From Teratosphaeria epicoccoides (lineage: Eukaryota; Ascomycota; Dothideomycetes; Mycosphaerellales; Teratosphaeriaceae), in contig JADDMT010000002.1 of assembly GCA_021401465.1 (NCBI GenBank), positions 1 through 64,000 on the forward strand: a DNA stretch of 64,000 nt, written 5' to 3'. Positions 1 through 9,455 of this stretch are shown in pieces; position 1 is the stretch's first letter; each line of letters opens with the position of its first letter. The notes under the pieces were generated by a model. The model was not told where the DNA came from and did not search any database. It saw only the letters and a program-made list of their open reading frames with translations. A program made the translations under genes and the position numbers.

Positions 1-798
1 CGTCAGAAAGGTCTAATTCATGGCAGGAAGACGCTCAATCAGGACATCGAGTCTGAGGAGGATGAGCAGCCCGACCTGAAGAAGGCACTAGCGCAGAGAC
101 AGTCTCCTCGCAAGAAGTCAACCGCACTGACTAAGACACCTCTCAAGAAGTCAAAGAACACAGCGCTCACAAACACTCAACTATCACAATCGCCACTTAC
201 TAGCAAGAAGGAGCGCTTAGACGCCTAAAAGCAGGCTGATATCCGCGAACGACACAAGAAGTCCATACGCAAAACGGCCGACTTCGTCATCCACAAGATC
301 AAGTTCCTGGAGAACGAATCATCCAAAGACCCTCAGAAGAGCAAGAGCGACGCTACTAACGATCCAATTGTCGAAATGGCAATCAGGACCTTTCTGTACC
401 TCATGGAGGTAGAAAAGCTCGATCGTGATGCCAGAATGCAATACATCAAACTTGCAGAGGCGCACGACTTTACTAGGCTACTTGACTATGGCGTTAAGAT
501 CGTTAAGAGCTTGGAGAGACTGGACTGGGTACAGCAGCACACGGTGGTGCACATTGAGGATGATAAGGATGCCGATCAGGGCCAAAACACGAAGAAGCGC
601 ACCACTACCTCCTTACTAGTTAAGCTAGCTGCTAAAAGGCAACGCACGAAGAACAGCACTGGAGATGATGCAGAAGCCAAGAGTGAGAATGATGAGTTAG
701 TTGATGAGATGAAAGAGATTATGAATACTGGTTTTCAGCGTGTGATGGAGGATGCGGTGAGAACTCTGAAGCGCCGCAGGGGCTCTCACTCAAAGTAA
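1..798 (+). pseudogene. Partial Lys/Arg-rich hypothetical protein, broken by an internal stop
   Basis: One frame is open from the left edge of the window to the stop at 796-798, interrupted only by TAA at 226-228. The downstream piece from ATG 376 is 140 residues. The left part is low complexity (repeated KKS, LTKT, QSP) and the right part is helical and charged, with basic stretches (KKRTTTS, KRQRTK, LKRRRGS) that look nuclear. I recognise no family. The stop would revert to glutamine if CAA had become TAA, a CpA-to-TpA change of the kind made by repeat-induced point mutation. An unseen intron around the stop is the alternative, but I find no matching splice sites. The gene begins outside the window. 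Confidence 0.45.
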
Positions 799-2324
799 CC
801 TTCAGAGGGTGATCTCTGAGGGGGTGTATTGTTTGGTGAGTCCCACTGGTCGCGAGGTAAGGTGTCCGATGTAAGACGAGCCTGTATCACGAGAACACTG
901 CAGTAGCGTATGTGGTGACTACAAGCCACTGCAGAAAATTATAGATAGGAGTGATAGCGCTCATCCGAAAATACCATGCATTTGAAACATCACCAAACGG
1001 CGATATACCTATTTAATACTCTATGATTAGCTTGTGTTTTGCATAGAATCGGAGTGTGGATTTCGTGAAACCTCTGACAATTTATTTTGGTAGCCAACTG
1101 TATGCAGGGAAATGCTTCACTAGCAGAACACGTGCAAGGGACTAGGGATGCATAGATGATATCATTTAATCAGATAATGGTCAATGATTAATCATTTCTT
1201 CATCAAATATTCCGATTCGATTCCTGATGCGGCATCTTCCGACTCATGAGTCATGCCTGCCTGAGGCGTCAAGAGACGCGACCTTGCGCGTCTTGTCTGA
1301 AGCTAGCTAGCTATACTAACAACAACGCGCCTTAGTGCACATGTTAACGCGAAGGGCACAACGCTATTGAAGTTAATATGAAGGTAGTTAATTAAGGAAG
1401 TATGCAAGGCTGCTTAGAGCGGATTAACCCCTTCCGTGCAGCCTAAGGCTGCGGCCGTAGATAATGCCAAGACTAATCTATGATATCACAGCAGCTCCAT
1501 AACATATTTATGTTTATTTCTCCATCAAGTCTCGCGTTCATGAACAACATATGACAGGATGCATCCCTTCCGAAGGGAGTTCGAACACATGCGACGAGGA
1601 GACTGTTGTCGGAGCACTTGACTTTGACCGAGGAATGAAGGATTGGAGGCTCCTGTGCTGATTCAAAAACGCCAGGGGTGAATGATATGCTCCGCGTGCA
1701 GAGTCGATTCTCGTACATGCCGTAGCGACTGGCGCTTGTTAATGGTGGGCTCCCAGCTATGTTGCGACAGTCCTTTGATCTCCCGATGCGTTTGCTGAAG
1801 TCTGAAGACGAGTCGGCGGTGATGGACCGCGCATGCTTGTTTGAATGCAGCTGTCGTGCAAAAGATCGCAACTGCTCTGTCGAGCTGCTCAGACTGTTGT
1901 GTTTCCAAGCATGACACAACTGGAGCTGTTGAGCCCAAGTCAGCAGTTGGACCACTAGCGCCCACCACTTGCTTGATCGGCACGCGGAGTTCGCCACACG
2001 ACTGAGTGTCATCATCACCGTCATCTCACAAGCTCGAGGCAAAGAAGCGACTTCACTGAATGACGAGCAGTACCAATCGCAGCGTAAAGCGTGGTTGCCT
2101 GCACGAAGAGGGGCGCGGACTTGAAGCCACCAGACAGCGTGCTCTTGGAGAAGTATTTCAAGGAAGACACATGTAGTTCTTCTGCCGCATAGTCCCTGCA
2201 GGTAATCGCGTACGCACTTAACTCATTTGTTGCAGTCTGAGCCGACTCAGCTCTTTTTGAACAAAACGCTCGCATGCTTCGATCTTCAGCCTCTGCATCG
2301 CTTTGAAAAGTCTGGATATTCACG
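799..2324. other. Gene-poor, AT-richer spacer
   Basis: No convincing coding sequence. The stretch around 940-1400 is visibly AT-rich compared with the rest of the window. Minus-strand frames between 1473 and 2413 show no recognisable domain and overlap the permease promoter. The right part should hold the promoter of the permease gene. Confidence 0.5.
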
Positions 2325-4318
2325 ATGCACTCCAGCAAAAGTGACATCCATGCAAAGGCTGATGAGAAGGTGCAAAACGCGAGAAGAGCCTTCTCCAGCT
2401 GGCCAGCCTTCAAGGATTGGGTCGAAGTGCCTGATACAGCACTTGATCAAGTAAGATAGCGAAGGCCAAGGTTGTGCGAGCGAGCCTGATCGAGGTACAG
2501 CATGGCCACCGCCCAGGAGGCCCGACGTGGTCCAACGAGGACCTCGATCCCACACCTTACGAGAAACGAACCTGGCGTTGGTGGAACTACGTCATCTTCT
2601 ACTTTGGACTGTCTTTCGGAAACTGGACCTTGGGCAGTACCATGATAGGGATAGGCCTGAATTGGTGGCAGGCCATCGTCACCATCTTTCTGTCCCAGCT
2701 CATAAGCAGTATCGCCATGGTCTTCAACAGCCGGTGCGCTTCCGTGTACCACATTGGCTATCCAATTGTGGGAAGATCAGTCTTTGGCATGTTCGGAAGC
2801 TTTTACTTTGTAGGAGTGCGAGCTGTAAGTCTTTACATCAAGGAGTTCATTGTGGCCGGCATATCTGCTGATCTTATGCCTTTCTTTCTAGCTTCTTGCA
2901 ATCGTTTGGTATGGCGTTCAGCTATATTCAGGATCTGCGCTTCTGGCCAACATGCTCAGGGCAGTGTTTGGTCACAATTACACCGACATACCCAACACGA
3001 TTCCGGCATCGATGGGAATCACGTCTGCCGGGATGCTCGCATTCTTCCTCTTCTGGCTCATACACCTGCCATTCACGTTCTTCCGGCCATACCAGCTTCG
3101 CAAGTTCTTCTGGTTCAAAGCCATTGTCATGCTTCCAGCGATTTTAGGCCTTTTCTTATTCTGTATGGTTGTCTGCAAAGGCAAAATTGGCCTTGGCAAT
3201 TTGAACAGCACTACTGAGGCGAAGAACAATGGCTGGGGTTGGTTCTTCGTTTACTCTATCAACGCAGGTATGGGCAACACTGCTACGCTTATCACGAATC
3301 AGCCGGATATAGCAAGGTGGAGCCGCACAAGGACAGGAGCAATGTGGAGTCAGCTCTTCACTAACCCGATCGCTGTCACACTCAGTGCAAGTCTGGGCAT
3401 TCTCTCTACTGCAGCGATCAATCAGAGTTGGGGTCTTGCCTTGTGGAATCAATGGGATCTCTTGGATGCCATTCTCGACAGGTACTGGACAGCGGGAGCC
3501 CGGACGGCGATCTTTTTCGCAGCCGCCGGATGGACGGTTTCGATCCTTGGAACCAATATCGCTGCGAACATGATTCCGTTTGGGTCTGATAGCAGCATGT
3601 TGTTCCCCCGTTTCATCACTATCCCGCGTGGACAGCTGCTTGTCGAATGCCTAGCTTTTGCGATATGTGAGTCCGCCGGGGGTTGCGTCGATTTCCGCAG
3701 TCACTGACATTGCTCAGGTCCCTGGAAGATCTTGGCCTCTGCAGGAACCTTCACCACATTCCTGTCAGGCTATGGCTTATTTATGGCCTCCGTGGTTGCT
3801 ATCATGGTTTGCGATTACTTCCTGCTAACGAAAGGTAAGTTGGCAGGTGGAAAGAGCTTAGTACGCAGGCGCTGACGCTGCAAGCAGGCAATGTGTTCAT
3901 TGCAAATCTCTATGATGGATCGAAAGACAATCCCCGCTATCGCTTCAACGGTGGCTTCAATCTCCAAGCGGTGTTTGCGTATCTGGTCGGCATTGCGCTG
4001 CCATTTGCTGGTTTCTGCGGCACCTTGGGCGCAAAGGTCAGCATGAGCGCCACAAGATTGGGAGACCTTGGCTGGCTGTTGTCATTCGTCTCTTCCTTCG
4101 TCGTCTATTATGTGGTATGCTTGATCATACCGACGCAGAATCAGAAGATGGTGCGGGAGCTAGGATTGCGCTGGGAGGAGATGAGCTTCAAAGAATTGGT
4201 TGCCGCTGATGGCACGGTCATCAGCGATGATCAAGCGGGATACCCAGACCCTGCTTTGGATATAGCGGCCGATGAGAAGAAGGTAGCCATATCAGCGATG
4301 GAGGCAGACAGTTCTTGA
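2325..4318 (+). CDS. NCS1-family nucleobase/allantoin permease (Fur/Dal4-like)
   Basis: The model joins 2325-2450, 2501-2824, 2892-3666, 3718-3834 and 3888-4318, giving 590 residues. All four introns (50, 67, 51 and 53 bp) have GT-AG ends and keep frame. The N-terminal WSNEDLDPTPYEKRTW block is the hallmark start of fungal NCS1 transporters, followed by about 12 hydrophobic segments (for example GLSFGNWTLGSTMIGIGLNW and the NQPDIARWSR loop). The family imports uracil, uridine, allantoin or thiamine with protons across the plasma membrane; the substrate here cannot be assigned. The ATG is chosen because exon 1 (42 codons) joins exactly in frame across a GTAAGA...TACAG intron; the frame upstream of exon 2 has no ATG. 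Confidence 0.88.
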
Positions 4319-4675
4319 GCATCTAGCCTCGAATCATTTGACCTGTAAACACAATCTCTTCTGTCTTTTCATCTTCTGTCTTGACTAACAATGAAAGAAG
4401 GATTCTGTGATGAAATTCAAGAGTTGACAGTTGACAAGTCATCTCGAGTCACGAAGCTCTGAAGGTTACGCTATGACTGGTTTGGGAAGCTACCGAGGCT
4501 GCTTCGTCCTCCTTGAATTAATATACAACCACTATCTTTGCAATGACGGCTGCGACTTCATATTGCCACTGACGACAGCGACGGGCCGGCTCGTCCTGCG
4601 AGGTTTCCGACAGCATCAAGTCAACCGCTGCTTTGACCTCAACCAGCAGACCCATTCACGAACCAAGAATCGGCA
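4319..4675. other. Spacer: permease 3' end and reductase promoter
   Basis: No coding feature seen. A short pyrimidine-rich stretch around 4360-4380 follows the permease stop. Confidence 0.4.
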
Positions 4676-5574
4676 ATGCCAAAAGCAATCCTCATCACCG
4701 GCTGCTCCTCAGGAATTGGCCACGCCCTTGCCAGAGAATACAAATCCCAGGGTCTCAGGGTCTTCGCCACAGCCCGTGACACCGAGTCGATCCAGGATCT
4801 CGCCGCCCTAGGAATCGAGACCCTCGCCCTCGAAGCCACATCCCAAGAGAGCATCAAAGCCCTCAAGGACGAAGTCACCTCCCGCACCGGCGGCACTCTC
4901 GACTTCCTCGTCAACAACGCCGGACGGAACTACACCGTGCCAGCCCTCGATGTCGAGCTTGACGAGATCCGCCTTACCTACGAGACAAATGTCTTCTCCG
5001 TAATGCTCATGTGCCAAGCCTTTGCGCCTCTCCTGATCGCCTCCAAAGGCACCATCATCCAAATCGGCTCCCTGGCGGGCAAAATGCCCTACGTCTTCGG
5101 CAGCGTCTACAATTCCACCAAAGCCGCTCTACACAGCTACTCCGACACCCTGCGCATCGAACTGGCGCAATTCGACGTCAAAGTCGTGACGGTAGTGACG
5201 GGTGGCGTGAAGAGCAAAATCGCTCGCACGCATAGGGACCTGCCGCCTGGATCGCTGTATGTGCCCATTGCAGAGCAGTACGAGAGACGTTTGACGCACA
5301 GTCAGGCGAACGGAATGCCGAATGAGGCGTATGCGAGGAGCGTCGTGCGGCAGACGCTAGACAGTCCGAAGAAGGACACGATCTGGGAGGGTGGTGGAGC
5401 CTTGCGGGTGTGGTTCATCACCACGTTCTTCCCGAGGAAGGTCATGGTGAGACGAAGCTTCTTGTGGTGACTCTTTGCTTTGCGCAGGCGCTGACAGTAC
5501 TTCAGGATTGGGTATTCACCAGTATGTTTCAACTGGCTAAGCTCAGACAAGTGCATACAAAGAAGCTGCAATGA
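4676..5574 (+). CDS. Short-chain dehydrogenase/reductase, Ayr1-like
   Basis: A classical SDR. The NADP-binding motif TGCSSGIG is at residues 8-15, NNAG at 80-83, catalytic Ser132 in GSLAG, and Tyr145/Lys149 in YNSTK. Sequence style and length resemble yeast Ayr1, the 1-acyl-dihydroxyacetone-phosphate reductase of ER and lipid droplets that also acts as a triacylglycerol lipase; that substrate is inferred from family likeness only. The first frame runs 264 codons to 5470. A 41-bp GTGAGA...GCGCAG intron at 5447-5487 would replace its last seven residues with a 28-residue tail (ends 5574) carrying the hydrophobic/basic pattern seen at Ayr1-type C-termini. I prefer the spliced form (285 aa) but the intron is very short. 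Confidence 0.82.
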
Positions 5575-6190
5575 TTCATGCAGGCGTATTGATGTCGAAG
5601 GGGAGACATCCCAGTTGTTCTGTACTGCATGACTTGTCCAAACCAATGGGCAATGATGGGGCTCAGAAGGGCGGAGGACTAGGGCTGGTTCAGAGTCAAA
5701 TTGAGTCCAGAAGAACGAGGCGGCGGACTCCCAAAGCTCACATTTTGGCCACAAAGCCAAGCAAAGTTCGAGCTTCTTTCCTTCAGAGCCCGTCGTGCGT
5801 TGACCCTCGCAAGAAGAACACGCAATTCCATACGTCACGGTAAGCCAGGGACGGACAAGACAACTCGAGAAAACATGTCAAAAATCCCATCAACTAATGC
5901 ACAAGCCGCAAGCAGGCAGCGCAAGCATCGTCTTAGCAAGCATCTCCTCGTCTTGCTCGCTCGTATGCCATCAGCGTCTTCTCCAGCTGAAGCCGCCTCA
6001 AAATTCTTATGTATGATCGTACAGCCCGCCCCGGTCGCCCCTTGATCCTTGTATCTCGGCCTCGCTTGCCTGCTCGCAGCTCATGGTACCGTGTTGTACC
6101 CGCTCTTATCGCATCCGACAGTCACTATGAAAGTTGCTTGCAGTATCGATACCTCGGTTGGACTGCCCTCGCTAGTTCCGATCACTTCCT
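5575..6190. other. Convergent spacer between reductase and PP1
   Basis: Contains the 3' untranslated ends of two convergent genes. Frames on both strands here are short and have no domain signature. Confidence 0.4.
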
Positions 6191-7277
6191 CTATCTGCGA
6201 CCGAATCTACTATCGAGACGGTTAGCATTCACACAAACCCCGATCAAACCGCTATACGTACTTCTGCTTCTTCTCAGCAGGCTTCAAGATCTGGAAGGAG
6301 CAAAGCAGGCTCTCGTCCACCGACATCATCGCACCTGCATTATCGAACTCGCCACAGTAGTTTGGTGCCGAAAACAACGTCACGAGCTGGCGCTTGCTGA
6401 AGAATTCGTATCCATCCTCAACGACTTGATGTGCACGACAGATGAGGTCCATATCATGCTTTTGCAGGAAGCGTGATACTACATCTGGCCCGAACGTAAA
6501 GGAGACACCACGGTCGTTCTCGCTCCAGCCGGTAATGTCCTTGTCCGGATCGGACCAGAGCAAGTCGCAGAGGAGACCGCAGTCAGGGATCTACTCGCAA
6601 AGTCAGCCGGCAATCCTTCCCATGCAGCAATATACGTCACTCACATCCGTCGGCCTCATGACCCGCCTGATCTGCTCCATGCTGTTCAGATCCGGGCTCA
6701 AGCCACCGTGCATCGTGAAGATCTTCTCGTCAATAATGGCTGCAATTGGCAAGCAGTTGAAGCAATCCGTGAATGTCTTCCATAACTTAATGTTGTACCG
6801 TCTCTTGCATTCGTCGTAGAAGCCGTAGATACGATTGATGGACGCGCACTCGTGGTTGCCGCGCAATACGAAGAAGTTCTCGGGATACTTGATCTTATAC
6901 GCGAGCAGCAAGCAGATCGTCTCGAGTGACTGCTTGCCTCGGTCTACGTAGTCGCCGAGGAAAAGGTAGTTGGCTTCTGGTGGAAAGCCGCCGTATTCGA
7001 AGAGGCGGAGAAGGTCGTAGTATTGGCCGTGGATGTCACCACAGATCTGGGATGGTCAGCTTATGTAGGAGACAAGGCCGGGTGTGCTCGACACTACCTT
7101 GATTGGAGCTTCAAGCTCGAGCAGGATCGGCTGGGAGATGAAGATCTCGCGCGACTTGGTGCAGAGGTATCGAATCTCGGTCTCGAGCAGCTGCACCTGC
7201 TTTCCAGGCCTGCTCCCACGCACTTCAAGCAAACGGTCTATGATGGAGTCGAGGTCGATGTCGTTTTGGTCCGCCAT
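6191..7277 (-). CDS. glc7: Serine/threonine protein phosphatase PP1 catalytic subunit
   Basis: Exons 7277-7098, 7046-6645, 6590-6262 and 6206-6191 give 308 residues. All PPP metal-site motifs are present: GDIHGQ, GDYVDRG, RGNHE, then the HGG, HQV and SAPNYCG blocks. The last exon is only 16 nt and is reached by a 55-bp intron with a CTAAC branch site; it turns AEKKQK into AEKKQKFGRR, the C-terminus known from fungal PP1 (BimG type). Without it the frame ends after AEKKQKYV. PP1 dephosphorylates many targets in mitosis, glycogen metabolism and chromatin through regulatory subunits. It is essential in fungi and usually single copy. The start MADQNDIDLDSIIDRLLEVRG is typical. Confidence 0.97.
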
Positions 7278-9455
7278 GGCCGGCGGTTGGTAGCGGAAGG
7301 TTTGGCGTACCGGAGCTCTCTATGCTCGCGCTGTCGGTGCCTAGAAGCTAAGAAAAGCTTTTCTGATGTCAGCCTGAAATTGTGCATACTGTTATCGCGA
7401 CGAGATCGCCCTGCTCTTCGCTTTCTCTTCGGGCTCCCTGTCAAGTCAGCTGCTCAATATAGGTGGCCATATCATGAGCATATCCTGCTCTCCGGAGCTA
7501 GGCCCAAGGATGACAATCCACGCCGCTGTTTACATCGTACGTGCCACCCTCTGCAACTCATCACATCTCGCCGCTCGTTACCAATGCCGCCGCGCGTCAG
7601 GTTACATGTGGAAAAAGTAAATCTTACCGAAAGTGTCGAGCGCCTAGGCTCTGCCCTGTAACCGCACTCCCGAGTTCCCTCCCGTTTGCCAATGACTCCA
7701 GAAGTATTTCAGGCGATTCCGATGCTCTTTGGGGATCCCTTTCACAGGTGGGATCACGCTACTCCCAAACCTTTCCGCGCCAGATGACGGTATACAATGA
7801 CGCGCGCGTCTCTGCTCGCCGGCGTCGCTCGTGCAGCCCTCGATCTGTGCGACTCCCGCGGTCGTGATGGCGATGCGGCCGTGTATATGGGGCGTTTGCT
7901 TTGAGTGTTTCCACCGCTTTGCTTGGGTGGGGCTCAGCAGCAGTGGTGACAGTGAAGCGCCGGCGTCTTTGAGTCTGACCTGCAGTGAGGACAGTGTGGT
8001 TGAGACTTTTTGAGATCTTTCCGTGTCAAACGCGACGGACGTGCTGATGTCGTCGATAGTGGTCGGCCAGTCGTGAACACTTGCTGTTGTTCATGTTGTG
8101 GGAAAGCACGCAGGAGACCGGTAACCTAAGTTTCAGCAAGTCAGAGTCGACGCTTCGCTTCGCTTGGCGGAATGGGCTCGGGCGGTCCGAGCGTTTTTAC
8201 GCCTTATAAAATCTACAAACGCGATCTGACATCGGTGATCTCTTCCCTCACGACTCCAACAGGTCTTTCACAGACACATCATGCAACGACCGCCATCTCA
8301 AATGCTCGTTCAGCCTTACCTCATGCCCGCAAAAGACATTTAAGAATGGCATACCCAGCCCCAAACACGTATTCATTCTCACGGACTGCTCGAGGTCACT
8401 GCGCAGATCAAACCAAGCCTGCTTCCGAGCCAATAGGGATGACGAATCAACGACTTCACACACGTCCCCGAGCATCTTGCGCCACTGAACCTGCGCATGT
8501 TATAACGAGATCCACCTTGACTTGCCCAGAATTGGCCCGTCAAACTGCATTACTCGTTGATTGACTTCATCGCGGACCTCATGTATTTCGGACTGTGCTA
8601 TCTTGAGCAGTAAGGTCTGACCTACGCCCTACGGAGTATCCTGTTCGGCGCCCGGTCTCATCATTTGCCATCAGTGCACCACCGCTGTGGTCTTGTAGAT
8701 GTTGCAAGAGGCGCGCGCGGAGCCGCATTGTGCAACGCGAGGATCGAGTGAGTGCCGAGCTCGTGGTCAAACGTGTCGCAGCACCGCCGTGTGTGCCTGC
8801 CCAACCCACATCAAGCGGTCGTGGCACAGCGCCTCGTGCGCTGTGCCTCTTGCCCTTATGGCCGTACACTCGGCGTGGCGGGAGGCCCATTGCATGTTAA
8901 TGATTCCTTTGATCCCGCAATCAAGCCACGACTAAGACGCACGACTTGTGATGCGCGATGTAAATAATTGATTTGAGGCTTGTCGATCAAGTAGAGTTCC
9001 ATTTCGTACCCGCACCATCGTAAATGTGTCATCCACAACATGAACTACGAATCCTTGAAGAAAGCAGTTGCGTGTCTCTCGAACGCCTTCGCTAAGTATA
9101 TTCTGAGCGCTTCAAGCCATTTCCAAACAGTGATAGGCCGTATAAATCGGCCGTCTAATATATTCCGCTTGCCAAGACTCGCCATATACAGGACCTTTCA
9201 GCCCGCCGTTGAGAAGTTGAAAAGAACTGAGAATCTCGCAAGGTGCTCAAAGAAGCTGGAATATGTCCCAAAGTCCAACTCGGAGTCGATAGCAAAGAAT
9301 CCAAGGCAGGCGATGCTTTCGTCAAACGCCAGCAAAGCCAAATGACAGCAATGATGAGTGGAGAGTGCGTTATCCAAGAGCCGTTGCTCAACGCATAATG
9401 ATGCTCGACCATTTCGAGAACGCTCTTGAGAGCCGTGCGGAGTCAGGCGACAGGC
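7278..9455. other. Gene-poor spacer upstream of PP1
   Basis: About 2.2 kb without a recognisable gene. The right end holds the 3' region of the LRR gene and the left end the PP1 promoter. A TTATAAAA box lies near 8204 on the plus strand, but the first downstream ATG opens a frame of only 19 codons. The longer frames (7541-7867, 8172-8564) are low-complexity and domain-free. Confidence 0.45.

Noticed and set aside
1473..2413. Overlapping minus-strand frames of 130-189 codons
   Set aside because: No domain, Ser/Cys-rich translations, and overlap with the first exon and promoter of the permease on the other strand.
5302..5838. 178-codon minus-strand frame
   Set aside because: Overlaps the end of the reductase on the opposite strand and has no recognisable motif.
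8172..8564. Possible gene after a TATA-like box near 8204
   Set aside because: The 130-codon frame is compositionally biased and domain-free; the first ATG opens only 19 codons.
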